From CAYZGU01 sp964478165 (GTDB lineage: Bacteria > Poribacteria > WGA-4E > JAJDTR01): a stretch of DNA of 64,000 bases. This document shows positions 28,549 to 38,501 of this stretch, piece by piece. The notes under the pieces are model-generated. The model was not told the origin of the DNA, made no database searches, and saw only the letters and a program-made list of their open reading frames with translations. Position 1 is the first letter of the stretch. Each line of letters opens with the position of its first letter. Location: the NCBI GenBank assembly GCA_964478165.1, contig CAYZGU010000038.1:101053-165052 (forward strand). Reading direction: 5' to 3'. The position numbers and the translations under genes are program-made.

Positions 28549-29106
28549 TAGAACTACTCCTAACAAGGCAGTCTACATCAACTCTCTAGATAACCAAAAG
28601 CATTGTCGGCGTTAATAGCTGCGACACAAAGCGCTTCGTCAGTCTAGGAAATCTCCGCCCGTAAATCTCTACACCTACCAACGAGGCGCTCCTTTGAAAA
28701 TATCGAACGACGGTGTCCCAGGTGGATGTCGGCTCTTGGAACTGTTTGCACCTCCTTCACATATTCGCTATAATCCTTCCATACTCGCCGGCGAATGCTC
28801 CACCTTGATGCAGTGTACATGTCAGCTGTTCTGGGTGAATCATTAATCCTTAAAACTCTTAATCCACGACTCCATCTGGCTGAAGTCTCCAAACAGTTTC
28901 GGAAACTATGTTGGAACTGGAACGAATGAAAAACAACGAAAGCTTGCACAACATCAAAGATAAATTCGGTTCCTGGTGAGTCTCCACCGCGGACCTCAAT
29001 CCAACATACCACTACCATGTGCTACCATTACTTCTTCGATGCAAATGTCAACGAGAACTAGTTAATGCACACTACCTTAGCACTCGAATTGGTCCCAATG
29101 AGCATT
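28549..29106. other. Intergenic region without recognisable genes
   Basis: A minus-strand frame of 124 codons at 28644-29018 is open but resembles nothing known and lacks a clear ribosome-binding site. I see no terminator for the peroxiredoxin gene here. Confidence 0.45.
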
Positions 29107-30021
29107 TTACACGAATCTGAACAAATCAACCAAATCTTTACCATGGGTCTTCGCTCTGACACTTCTGTCAATATGCGTAATATGGCCCTCTTCGGCAACG
29201 ACAATGGTAACCCGAGAACGCTCGCCATCAGCATCGTTCATTGCTTCGAAGAGCAAATTTAGATTGAATCCGGTGTCCACGAGCAAGGGAAAGTTTAAGC
29301 TATGTTCATCTACAAATTTCCTATGTGATTGGGCATCTTGTACACTAATACCGAAAACCTGCACATCGTATTCAGCAAATCGGCTCGACTCATCCCGGAG
29401 TGAGCACATTTCCGCCGTTCAGCCAGGTGTAAAATCTGTGGGATAAAACGCGAGCACAACTTTCTGTTTTCCCCTGAATTGTCGGAGTTGGTATGTCTTA
29501 CCGTCTTGGTCGATTGCAATAAAATCCGGTGCAGTCTCACCCACCTCGATAGCACTCGGAAGACTCTGCTGGAGAAGTTTAACGACGTTAGAACCGTGAT
29601 TCGCGGTATCCACGTTATCCTCAATCGCGCGGACATATCCCGCTTTGTCAATGACAAATGTCATGCGATTAGAAGCACTAGATTCTTCTCGAATCCCGCT
29701 ATACAGCCGACTAACAGAATGGTCGGTGTCAGCGAGCAGCGAGAAACCGAAATGCTCCGCTTCTTGAAACTTTTTGAGAGACCCTACATAATCGACGCTA
29801 ATTCCGAAGACGACACTATCTGTAGCTTCAATCTTGGCCAACTCATCCCGAGTCGAACGAAGTTGCACCGTTCAGCCACCAGTAAAATCCTTGGGGTAGA
29901 AGGCGAGTACAACGTTCTTTTTCCCAAGATAATCATGCAGACTTCTCTCAACACCATTATCATCTTTCAGCGTGAAATCGGGTGCTATCATTCCGAGCCT
30001 AAGTGCTTTAACTTCTCCCAT
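29107..30021 (-). CDS. Tandem peroxiredoxin with two in-frame TGA codons, probable double selenoprotein
   Basis: Read through two TGA codons, this is one 304-residue frame with two complete PrxQ/AhpC-TSA peroxiredoxin domains (about 1-150 and 151-304). Domain 1 has APDFTLKDDNG then VVLAFYPKDFTGG-TGA-TVQLRSTRDE. Domain 2 has APDFIAIDQDG then VVLAFYPTDFTPG-TGA-TAEMCSLRDE. In both, TGA (codons 50 and 201) falls exactly on the peroxidatic cysteine of the family, and homology is unbroken on either side. Domain 2 keeps the resolving Cys206, five residues on. Domain 1 has Arg there. Cys206 is the only cysteine in the protein. TGA is an ordinary stop elsewhere in the window, for example in dcd, rpiA and the sugar kinase. 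ATG 30021 has AGGAGAG nine bases upstream. The product should reduce peroxides. No selenium genes are in the window, so decoding is inferred. Confidence 0.82.
29383..29405 (-). promoter_or_regulatory. Candidate bacterial SECIS hairpin 2
   Basis: On the minus strand GCTC-ACTC pairs with GAGT-C-GAGC, eight perfect pairs with one bulged C, around the loop CGGGAT. The loop lies at bases 22-27 after the TGA, the same offset as in hairpin 1. Confidence 0.58.
29419..29421 (-). other. In-frame TGA, candidate selenocysteine 201
   Basis: The codon lies between GGC (Gly200) and ACG (Thr202) in DFTPG-U-TAEMC, the peroxidatic position of domain 2. The frame continues for 103 more sense codons that carry the rest of the domain. 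Confidence 0.78.
29838..29856 (-). promoter_or_regulatory. Candidate bacterial SECIS hairpin 1
   Basis: On the minus strand TCGACTC and GAGTTGG form a seven-pair stem, with one G-U and one U-G pair, around the loop GGGAT. The stem begins 16 bases after the TGA and the loop occupies bases 23-27. A stem-loop within about 40 bases downstream of UGA, with G in the loop, is what bacterial SelB needs. The loop bases also encode conserved Arg-Asp, so protein constraint could explain part of the sequence. Confidence 0.5.
29872..29874 (-). other. In-frame TGA, candidate selenocysteine 50
   Basis: The codon sits between GGC (Gly49) and ACG (Thr51) in the motif DFTGG-U-T, the place of the peroxidatic cysteine of domain 1. 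The 147 bases upstream from the ATG and the 450 bases downstream are both open in the same frame. Confidence 0.75.
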
Positions 30022-31096
30022 TCAACTCTCTCCTTGCGATCTATTTCGCTTAATGATACTCATGAATACTTCGGCAGTCATAACAACGAGATAGAATAAA
30101 TGTCGTTACATCGAACGGCCTTTTAGAACTTGCGCTTGCACATCATGAAGGACTTCTATTTGTCACTTCATCATCCAAGTAGTTTCAGGTTGTTTTCTTC
30201 CTGAACCCCTGGCTTCTTGTGGAGCATGCATAACAAAGTGTGAACGGCAAAAACCATCATGAAACGTGAGACGATAACATTTGAGCGAAATAGAACGGAA
30301 CGGGCATACACGTGATGTATCCTCGGCGTTACATATACTTTAGATTGGTAGATTTAAGAGTTGTTCATCAACATGCCCTGCGAATGGCCATCTAGCAAAA
30401 TCCTCTGGGTTCATGCTCCAATATTTCTCCAACCGACTCAACATTAATCCTGTGATAAAACAATTATTCATCGAGTGATTGCGAGACAGTATTCACGATC
30501 ATGAACACTAGGCTGAACTGAGTCATAGTCGCGAATACCGCTCCTAATGTTTAACACCCGATGCACTAATTGATTTGAGATGTTCTGAAACACACTTGCT
30601 CTTACATCCCAACTATTGACGACGATCTCATCTAGAATTCTAATGCCAAACACATCACGGGAAAATCTAGTTGCGTAGTCACCCGCGGCAATCAATGGCT
30701 TTCCTCGAATGAATGTTGCTTGAACAACCGAAGTGCAAATGAAAACGTTATTTGAATTCGAAAATTTGCATGAGCGCACGCAGATGACAAACCGATCCAC
30801 GATGGCCACCAGACAATCGCAAGCAAGGTCCAAGCCAATGTTAGCCTGCACCCGCTGCGTGTAGCTTTGTCAACTTGCAACATCTTCACTCCAGAATCGA
30901 CCGCTTGGAACTGGCTTCAGGAAATTCGGATAGATTCATACACTCGTCAACGATGCGTCGCAAACGGTTGCCCTACCTACTATTAGTTCTCTTATGTCCG
31001 CATAAGAGAACTAAATACAACCCTCGCACAACACACAAAAAATCTATACCTAGGCGGAAAAACAATATTGTCGCGGGTGAAATCGTGATTTTAGGG
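30022..31096. other. Gene-poor region with a perfect 14-bp hairpin
   Basis: No intact gene is visible. TTAGTTCTCTTATG (30983-30996) and its perfect complement (31001-31014) enclose the tetraloop TCCG, just upstream of the lipid kinase promoter. It may be a terminator or an operator. A 127-codon minus frame at 30468-30851 is unrecognised. Confidence 0.45.
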
Positions 31097-31125
31097 TTGA
31101 CACTTCGTGACAAGTCTGCTAGCAT
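31097..31125 (+). promoter_or_regulatory. Sigma-70 promoter of the lipid kinase gene
   Basis: TTGACA at 31097-31102 and TAGCAT at 31120-31125 are 17 bases apart. Transcription would begin near 31132, giving a leader of about 70 bases before ATG 31201. Confidence 0.65.
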
Positions 31126-31200
31126 CGGGATTGTTCTAAAACCACCTAACGCGCCATCAGCAAGTATTAGGGTTTTCGAACCAGTTTTATCCAACCCACA

Positions 31201-32115
31201 ATGCAAAAACAAATTGACACGTCCACCTCCCAGAATTTCCTGTTGATAGCAAACCCTACCTCTGGTAATGCAAATGGAAAGTTGACGGCTGAGAAAGCTT
31301 ACGAGAAACTAACCAATGCCGGTCGAAAAGGACAGATTGAACTGACGAGCCAACGCGGTGATGCAAAGAAGATCGCACACGAGGCCATTAAGAATGGATT
31401 ACGATGGATTATTGCATGTGGTGGTGATGGCACAGTTCACGAAGTTGTGAACGCCATCGCAGCTAAACCAGAAATTGTACTAGGTCTACTCCCATGTGGC
31501 AGAGGAAATGACTTTGCCGGAGCACTCGGTATTTCGACGAATCCTAATGCAGCAATTGAGGTTCTGTTAAAGGGCAAGTGTTATGAGGTCGATGTCGGAA
31601 AGATTGGGGATCGTTACTTTGACACTATAGCGACATGCGGTTATGATGCAGAAGTGAGTCGAAGGGCTTCAACAGGAAATGTGCCGTTCTCCGGCACAGC
31701 TTCATATGTATACACCGCAATCACGACGCTTTTTAGTTACACCCCCCCCTTTGTACGACTTGAGGGCGATTTCGGCACATTTGAAGGTCACATTCTGTTG
31801 ACCGCGACTGGAATTACTCCTCGCTACGGGGGTGGATTCAAGATTGTTCCGAATGCTGTGGTGGATGACGGCCTGTTTGACGTCTGCATCATCAAGCCCG
31901 TATCCCGCCGTACGATAGTGCGAATGCTAGTCAAGATGTTTTGGGGCGGACACACATCTCACCCGGCTGTCAACATCCATCGCACCAAATCGTTGACCAT
32001 TCACACAGATTCACCGACCCTGCTTTACGCAGATGGAGAGGAGATTGGTTATACTCCCGCAACGATTGAACTTGTCGAACGCGGTTTAACAGTCCTTGTG
32101 CCGGCCTGTCAATGA
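31201..32115 (+). CDS. Diacylglycerol kinase family lipid kinase (DgkB/YegS-like)
   Basis: This 304-residue protein belongs to the DAGK catalytic superfamily, which phosphorylates diacylglycerol or related lipids at the inner face of the membrane. LLIANPTSGNANGK opens the domain, WIIACGGDGTVHEVVNAI is the nucleotide-binding GGDGT motif near residue 80, and LLPCGRGNDFAGALG follows at the usual distance. YADGEEIG near the C-terminus is the conserved Asp-Gly-Glu region of the second domain. Length is typical. It is monocistronic behind its own promoter. The exact lipid is not readable. Confidence 0.92.
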   Translation: MQKQIDTSTSQNFLLIANPTSGNANGKLTAEKAYEKLTNAGRKGQIELTSQRGDAKKIAHEAIKNGLRWIIACGGDGTVHEVVNAIAAKPEIVLGLLPCGRGNDFAGALGISTNPNAAIEVLLKGKCYEVDVGKIGDRYFDTIATCGYDAEVSRRASTGNVPFSGTASYVYTAITTLFSYTPPFVRLEGDFGTFEGHILLTATGITPRYGGGFKIVPNAVVDDGLFDVCIIKPVSRRTIVRMLVKMFWGGHTSHPAVNIHRTKSLTIHTDSPTLLYADGEEIGYTPATIELVERGLTVLVPACQ

Positions 32116-32476
32116 GAAACAGAGCTTTTCACGGCATACAGCAAGGCAAATTCTGCAATAGTGCCCGTGGATTAGTTTGGCCAGGAAACTGGGGCGAAAT
32201 CGATTCCTACACTTCGAAAACTCAGTTTGACTCTGTATGCGACGGACTTGAGACGTCAATCAATGTGCCGGACAATCCGCGCCGTATTTGGTGCCCCCAG
32301 TGACGTTTACTGAGATGCGTTGGCGACACATTGAGTTCTCCAGTTAGTAAATGGCCCAGCAACAGAAAATGACCGGTCCGACGTTTTTTCCTGCGACCTA
32401 CACACTTATACTTTTTCAAGTTCTTTCAATCTGAGGGAACTACGAGATTGTTAAAGCTCCTCGAATCCTCATCGAG
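32116..32476. other. Intergenic region between convergent genes
   Basis: I see no gene. A frame of 63 codons at 32112-32303 overlaps the kinase stop but resembles nothing known. Confidence 0.45.
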
Positions 32477-33517
32477 CTATTTTCCGCATCGCACCTGTTG
32501 AATCCAAGTATAGATTTGGCGAAGAATCGGGTCAGATTGTTCCCACAGTGCCCGCCTAAGCGGAGAGTGAATCTTAATGTAACTACAGAAATCAAATCGA
32601 TGTGCCTTATACTGCTCTTTGTGAGAGATTAGGCCTTGATGATGGGCGGGTGAAGCACCGAAGTCCACCCATTCGTAGCCCTCGGAACATGCCCACTCGA
32701 TAATGTGGTGAAAGATCGCATTGTTCGGTCGATATTTCAGAAACTGGGGTACGGATGCCTCACACCACAACGTTACTGTTCGGTTGAAACACAGATATAA
32801 GATGCCCCCGATGACGATTCCATCACGCTTTGCAATTGCAAGATTCGCAATGCTACTATTGTAAAGGGCGTAGAGCAAAGAGGATGGTTTCGGAGTGCCT
32901 CCTAAGCCTGTAACCGTTGCGAGATAAGCTTCATAAAACATTTGAAAATCCTCTTCGGAATTTGTATTATACACAGAAACTCCGTATTTCCGAGCCTTGC
33001 GAACCGCCCCTCGAACTCTTTTGTTGTAGGCATTCCAGACGACTTGATAATCTGTCGATGTTCTGAGGATGTGCGTAAATAGTGTTTCGTGTTTCTGATA
33101 TCCGGCCATAGCAAATCTTCGGCCATATGATGCGGTTTGCCATGGCGAGAGCGTGAACACGGTATCGCATAACTTCTGTTCCGCGGCTACGTCAGTTAAA
33201 TCTCGTTCGATTAATTGTATCAAACAATCAATGTTCACAGAGCCTTCATCAATGAGTTGTAGACCCCCGCATAGATTCCATGGCATTGAGCGCAGCATCT
33301 TGATTCCAGGAATTGGCTGGAACACGAAGGCGGGAAATCCACCAATAAACGCGTCATTTTCTTTAATCAGATAGTAGATTGACGATAATTGCGTAAAAGC
33401 ATTTTCTAGCGCGTCCCGCCAAGCGATCGAGTGGAATGCACTTGTGCCTGGACATTGTGCTAGGATCTTGTCCCACCGCGGCTCATTCTGAGAATTCAGT
33501 CGTTCAAGTGTATACAT
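32477..33517 (-). CDS. FemAB/GNAT-like acyltransferase
   Basis: This 346-residue protein resembles the FemAB-related GNAT family (peptidoglycan or polymer-linked aminoacyl/acyl transferases). FHSIAWRDALENAFTQLSSIYYLIKE at the N-terminus and the late AIAKRDGIVIGGILYLCFNRTVTLW are characteristic of the two half-domains. RPNNAIFHHIIEWACSEGYEWVDFG is the strongly conserved C-terminal motif before the final strand. Relatives act on cell wall peptides or on exported polysaccharide precursors. The gene stands alone with gaps of about 360 and 2000 bases, so context does not help. Confidence 0.8.
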   Translation of the reverse strand: MYTLERLNSQNEPRWDKILAQCPGTSAFHSIAWRDALENAFTQLSSIYYLIKENDAFIGGFPAFVFQPIPGIKMLRSMPWNLCGGLQLIDEGSVNIDCLIQLIERDLTDVAAEQKLCDTVFTLSPWQTASYGRRFAMAGYQKHETLFTHILRTSTDYQVVWNAYNKRVRGAVRKARKYGVSVYNTNSEEDFQMFYEAYLATVTGLGGTPKPSSLLYALYNSSIANLAIAKRDGIVIGGILYLCFNRTVTLWCEASVPQFLKYRPNNAIFHHIIEWACSEGYEWVDFGASPAHHQGLISHKEQYKAHRFDFCSYIKIHSPLRRALWEQSDPILRQIYTWIQQVRCGK

Positions 33518-35587
33518 AATTCCTCACATAGTTCCCTTACAATCAGAGCTTCGGCCATTATATCCGACGACAAGTCGATTGCGCAAGCTCAGTTCATACC
33601 ATTGCTCGCTTACGCTCTCCACTGAAGGCGAGTTTCAGGCAACTACATTCAAAACGTAGTTTGAAAAAACCTTAAGTACGGCAAAAGTGTTGTAAAAGGC
33701 AATCAGATCTTTGAGTTTCAAAGGCTGATCGACGTTTTTTACAACAAAGGAATCATTATAAAAAACCACATCATCGGAAATCACATTAATCAGATTCCAA
33801 TTTCACCCAAAATCCACCATGTTTTGGCACACGTTGAACCAACTTTAACTACAGGAGCTCGATACTCCTCAATGGCGCGGCAGGGGCCATCAAATTCCTA
33901 CGAGTTCAAACTAACTAGGGTTTATGCACCTCTTTCAGTTGCGTTAGGATGGGCGAAAGAGGTGGGATTGATTCTTCCTTGCTAACGAGATTCTGCCACA
34001 AATCAACGATGTAAGCCCACTGCTCAATTGCTACGTCGAAGAAAGACTAAAAGCAATCAATGTTGGCAATTCATAATGATTCATGAGGCCAGACAAATGG
34101 TTGGCTACAAGGCCGTATTGTTTTCTTCTGAAAGAATCTCGTACCCTGTGTACTAATCAATCTGCTGAAAACGGACAACACAGTCAGTGTTGGTACTGCA
34201 CAAAGAATCTTCTCCCACGAAGTACCTCATCTAACTCTTGAAGTGCGGCAGCATCCGAATTCTGAGCTTGAAAACCACAGGAATTAAAGTCGGAGAAAGA
34301 ATTAAGAAAGACTCAAGGCGTTCATGAAGATCCGGGCGATCTGTCCACAATGGTTTTCATCATAATCACTGAACAAAACACAATCTGTAGATCGTCTGTA
34401 ATGACCTAGATTATATATCTACGTAAATCCTCAGAGACTCTATGCAGGACGCGATTACATGTCTCCGTGCTAAACAATAGCTACTACTTACACAGGCATT
34501 AAAAATCCTTAGGCCCATTTCTGATTTTCTCACAATGCTCGTTAAGAATTCATTCAGAGAAAGGGTTTAGCTTTTATCATCACACCCTGTTTCTCTCTCC
34601 AAAGTGTTGAAGAAACTGTGTCAAGAGCAACGACAGGTTCAACACTTTAATTCAAGTTGGTAACGTGATCACCTGGGTTAATCAATGCGCTATCACAATG
34701 CGGTAGTCCTCATTCTTTCTCTTCCACCAGTTGGAATTGTTCTGTCCAGGGAACGCATATTACTCGCCTGCAGAAGATGTCTCTCATGATTGTGGCACCT
34801 ACGCGCAGAAACATTGTGGATTGGAAACATGCTAGCCTTAATGCATCTGTTCATTTTTCTCTTGAGTTCGCGTTTGAATTGTGGTAGATTCTCACCTACC
34901 ATTGCGCCCAGTCAGCCATCTTCTGAACAACAGATTCCGCTTCGAATTAACCTGCCAAAATCTAGAGGTCGCGCATCCCAAACCAAAATAAGTTTACGGA
35001 TAATGCAGATTAACACATACGTCCCAGTCTCACAGTCGCAATAAAGCAAGCGATTCGGGAAAGCGGTACGAAAGAAACTCTCACAGGCTGACCCTGGATC
35101 TCGAATTCACTAACTTCTTGGTCTATGGCGCAGACGTTCGGAGAGATGGCAGATGGAACTTATGCACCCGCATTCATCAAACTCCTCAAATCTTAGTCAC
35201 AGAACGCGAGAAATTACCGGAGAAGCAGCATTGTCATTTGGTATAGACCTGGCGTGAGTTTCTTGACGCCATGCTGCCGAAAGGTGTAAACTATACTGGA
35301 GGGGAAATGAGGTCGGCATAAGCGCATAGTATAGGAACCCTCTAACCAGTTCAAGCATCTTAATAGCATACTTTAAAATCAAACCCTTTCACCTCGGGTG
35401 CATACTGTGGGGCAGAGTCATTAATGGTCAAACATTGGAGTGCTTATTACACCGTTTACCACATATCAGTACGCCTTGTAGTAGATTAACCGGAATGTCT
35501 CACGAATTCGCGTCCATCGTCTTGGGCGCTAACTTGCCGTTTTATTGGCAGTTTTGAGAGGAGTAATGTCGATTGTGGGGTAAAGAA
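33518..35587. other. Gene-poor region, 2.07 kb
   Basis: No gene is recognisable on either strand. A plus frame at 34790-35044 begins with a hydrophobic stretch (MLALMHLFIFLLSSRL) but has no known relative or clear ribosome-binding site. Just before 35588, AGGAG precedes a five-codon mini-frame (MSIVG) that ends ten bases before the next gene's ATG. Confidence 0.45.
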
Positions 35588-36403
35588 ATGGTCCAATCAT
35601 CGATTGCTGGCTCCTTACGTGAACTCCTTCGAGTAATACATACGTGGACAATTAGTCGACTGTGCGCCTCTGTGACCGCACAGGTCCTCATGTTGTTACT
35701 CCTTAACCAACTCCTATTACAGCTTAAGCTTAGCGACATCTTGGGGACTCTCTTTCTGTCAGAAGCTTTGCTCCTTTTGATGGTGTCACCCTACCTCTCA
35801 AGTCGTGCATTGGCCACTCAATGGCATATATGCACATCAGAAGAGCCCTTGTTACCGAGGATGCCTTCTGCAAGTACCTTTAGCGCGATCTTAATCGGCG
35901 CCCAGATCCCACTCATCATCTTTGTTGTTTTGTCCACACTGGCTTTTTCCGTCTTTGTGCCATCGCTTATTGATGTTCAAAATGCAACGATGTTCTTCTT
36001 GGCCGTAACGCTTTTCGTTTGCATCCTTTTAGGTGCTTCTATCGGAGCATTGGGGTGGCGAATCTTCTACCATCAGGTTTTTGCCGTAGAATTTGCGTAC
36101 GTCATAATACTTGTACTGATCGGAAGTGTCTTCTTGCTTTCTCCATTGAACCGTTGGCTCGATAGCCTACTGATTGCTGGCCGATTTTCGATTATATCAG
36201 CGTTCCTGTCCATAAATCCGCTCATCGCATTATGCCACCTTCTTGAAATCGATATATTTAGAACACCATACTTGTACAAATTGACGCCGATTCCATCACA
36301 CCTCTTCATCTATCCGAAATGGTATGCGATTTGTGCTTGTCAGGCATCAATTTGTTTCCTCTGTCTCGGTGCGGCATTCCGGATTCATCTTAAGCCATCT
36401 TAA
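35588..36403 (+). CDS. Polytopic membrane protein, possible ABC-2 type permease
   Basis: This 271-residue protein has six or seven hydrophobic segments, for example VLMLLLLNQLLLQL, AILIGAQIPLIIFVVLSTLA, TMFFLAVTLFVCILLGASIG and VIILVLIGSVFLL. The amphipathic N-terminus and helix count recall ABC-2 exporter permeases, but there is no ATPase gene beside it, so the assignment is tentative. I start it at ATG 35588 behind GGGG. The phosphohexomutase gene begins 43 bases after its stop, so they may be co-transcribed. Confidence 0.65.
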   Translation: MVQSSIAGSLRELLRVIHTWTISRLCASVTAQVLMLLLLNQLLLQLKLSDILGTLFLSEALLLLMVSPYLSSRALATQWHICTSEEPLLPRMPSASTFSAILIGAQIPLIIFVVLSTLAFSVFVPSLIDVQNATMFFLAVTLFVCILLGASIGALGWRIFYHQVFAVEFAYVIILVLIGSVFLLSPLNRWLDSLLIAGRFSIISAFLSINPLIALCHLLEIDIFRTPYLYKLTPIPSHLFIYPKWYAICACQASICFLCLGAAFRIHLKPS

Positions 36404-36446
36404 TTACCGTTAAAAACACGATCTAAAGAAAAAAGGTTATGGACCC

Positions 36447-37916
36447 ATGGACACTGCTATTATCAGCGCATCGGGCGTTCGAGGAATCGTTGGCAGCTCG
36501 CTCGATGCAGGTATGTTGACTCAGTTTTCCACAGCATTTGGAACATTCCTCACGCTATCACCGTGTAAATCTGACCACGATGAACGCGGACGTCCGGATC
36601 TTAGGAAGACCGTTGTAGTTGGAAGAGATTCTCGAATGTCCGGAGAAATGGCATACCATTCGGTCCTAGCTGGACTCATTGGAACCGGCTGTCACGTCAT
36701 CGATGTAGGTCTATGCCCAACACCAACAATTCTCTTGATGGCGAAAGAATTGAATAGCCACGGCAGTGTAGCGATCACCGCAAGTCACAACCCCGTGGAG
36801 TGGAATGGACTAGAATTTTCTGTCGATTCAGGACGCTTGTTGAATCGATCAGAACGCCAACAATTCATGGGAATCTACCAATCTAAAAATTTCAGACTTG
36901 CGGGCTGGGACCAGCAAGGTGCTGTTGAAATTTTTGAAGGTGCGATCAATAGCCACATAGAAAAAATAATGAATTTAAGTTGGGTAAATCTCCATTCGAC
37001 ACATCGTCGAGCCTTAAAGGTTGTCATCGATTGTGGCAATGGAGCGGGGAGTGTCGCTAGCCCCCGCTTGCTGAAGAAGCTTGGGTGTGAAGTGATTGAA
37101 CTCAATTGCATACCAGATGGTAATTTTCCGCGCCCGCCGGAACCAACTCCGACCTCACTACATCAACTTTGCAGCGTCGTGCAATCAACCGCCGCTGACG
37201 TAGGACTCGCACATGACGGTGATGCTGATCGGCTTATTATTGTTTCCGAGGAGGGTATACCGCTGAGCGGAGAACACACCTTTACGTTTGCCGCCGATTT
37301 AATCCTTAACAAGCATCCGGGCGACTTTGTTGGCACAGTATCAACAAGTCTAATGCTTGATGATGTCGCAAATCGACATCGAACCCAATTTCACCGCACA
37401 CAGGTCGGTGTGGCATTTATCGTTGAGAAGATGCGTGAAACCGGCGCCGTAATCGGCGGCGAGGGCACCGGTGGTGTAATCTTCCCAGAATTGCAATATA
37501 CAACTGATGGTTTGGCATCGATATCCGCTGTCGTGCAACGACTTGCTGACTCCGATAGAACGATTTCTGCGTTAGTTAAATCGAACCCACATTATGTAAT
37601 GTGCCAGAAGCGGCTCGAAAGCCCATCAGAACAGGTCTCTGACGCTGTCGTTCGACTCATGGCACAAATTTGTAGCAAGCAAGGAGATCTGGAAATGGAC
37701 GGAGCATCCCTGGATCTTACAGATGGTGTCAAGCGGTGCTGGGGAGATCGTTGGGTAATCGTTCGCAAATCTGGAACTGAACCGGTCCTTCGCATATTCA
37801 GCGAGGCGCCAAACCTCCGGCAAGCTGAAAGGCTCTGCAATGAAACACTTCAAATATTGAGGCGATTGCTGAAACGTGTGATTAAGACAACACCGACACA
37901 TGAGTCCTATGATTGA
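36447..37916 (+). CDS. Phosphoglucosamine/phosphomanno-mutase family protein
   Basis: This 489-residue enzyme is an alpha-D-phosphohexomutase, moving phosphate between C1 and C6 of a hexose. SASGVRGIVG opens domain 1. VAITASHNPVEWNG holds the phosphoserine near residue 115. AHDGDADRLIIV is the magnesium site near 255. GGEGTGGVIFPE is the sugar-binding loop near 335. VRKSGTEPVLRIFSEA is the phosphate-binding loop near 435. The sugar loop GEGTGG, in place of GEMSGH or GEQSGH, is seen in archaeal-type and some bacterial members, so the preferred sugar (glucosamine, mannose or glucose) is left open. It probably feeds cell envelope precursors. Confidence 0.92.
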   Translation: MDTAIISASGVRGIVGSSLDAGMLTQFSTAFGTFLTLSPCKSDHDERGRPDLRKTVVVGRDSRMSGEMAYHSVLAGLIGTGCHVIDVGLCPTPTILLMAKELNSHGSVAITASHNPVEWNGLEFSVDSGRLLNRSERQQFMGIYQSKNFRLAGWDQQGAVEIFEGAINSHIEKIMNLSWVNLHSTHRRALKVVIDCGNGAGSVASPRLLKKLGCEVIELNCIPDGNFPRPPEPTPTSLHQLCSVVQSTAADVGLAHDGDADRLIIVSEEGIPLSGEHTFTFAADLILNKHPGDFVGTVSTSLMLDDVANRHRTQFHRTQVGVAFIVEKMRETGAVIGGEGTGGVIFPELQYTTDGLASISAVVQRLADSDRTISALVKSNPHYVMCQKRLESPSEQVSDAVVRLMAQICSKQGDLEMDGASLDLTDGVKRCWGDRWVIVRKSGTEPVLRIFSEAPNLRQAERLCNETLQILRRLLKRVIKTTPTHESYD

Positions 37917-38501
37917 GAATTCATGACAAATATGAAGCCTAAGTGTTCAGTCTCGCATTGATGGCACAGATGCATGTTTTAACCAACAGTCATCTGGACT
38001 ATCCATTTTGGTTTCCGCACGAGGTGTTTCGTAAACTTTATCGGTATCCGACCTGAGCATTCGCACGCTTACGTGCTCATTAATCAAGAACAGTGTAGAC
38101 CTCGATTGACATGGAGACGTGTGACTGTACTGATTCCTTTGGTCGCACTTTAGCTAGTTCTACCATCGACGCAACACACTAACTTTATACAATAGGATTG
38201 GTTCGTATCTGTCGTCGAATGCCATTGGGCCATCCTGGAACGTCACAGAATTGTTTTCTGACTTTATCTTCAGTAACAAGGGGATCATCTTCTTCCCTCA
38301 GAATCGACAATCGCAACGCTTGACACAAAAGCATCAGTAGTGGTTTAGGCAGACTGGCTAAGGAGTTTGAAGCATTCCAATCGTGTCAATCCGAGTGCTA
38401 GATCTCCTCCTACCCTACATTAAGGAAGCAGAACCCAGTTTTGCATTTTTTTGTGAGTTTGTGTAAGCCTTGATACATATAGATTACCTATGGAGAAAGA
38501 T
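37917..38501. other. Intergenic region
   Basis: No gene or clear regulatory element is visible in this 585-base gap. Confidence 0.5.

Noticed and set aside
29419..29874. TGA decoded as tryptophan (alternative genetic code)
   Set aside because: TGA ends several intact genes in this window, and tryptophan makes no sense at a peroxidatic position.
29107..30021. Reading the peroxiredoxin locus as two or three separate broken genes
   Set aside because: The frame is unbroken apart from the two TGA codons, both of which replace the catalytic cysteine, and the only good ribosome-binding site is at 30021.
30468..30851. 127-codon minus-strand frame
   Set aside because: No motif, no start signal and odd composition. 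It is probably chance.
30983..31014. Palindrome as a recombinase attachment site
   Set aside because: There is no integrase, tRNA or direct repeat nearby. A hairpin with a TCCG tetraloop is the simpler reading.
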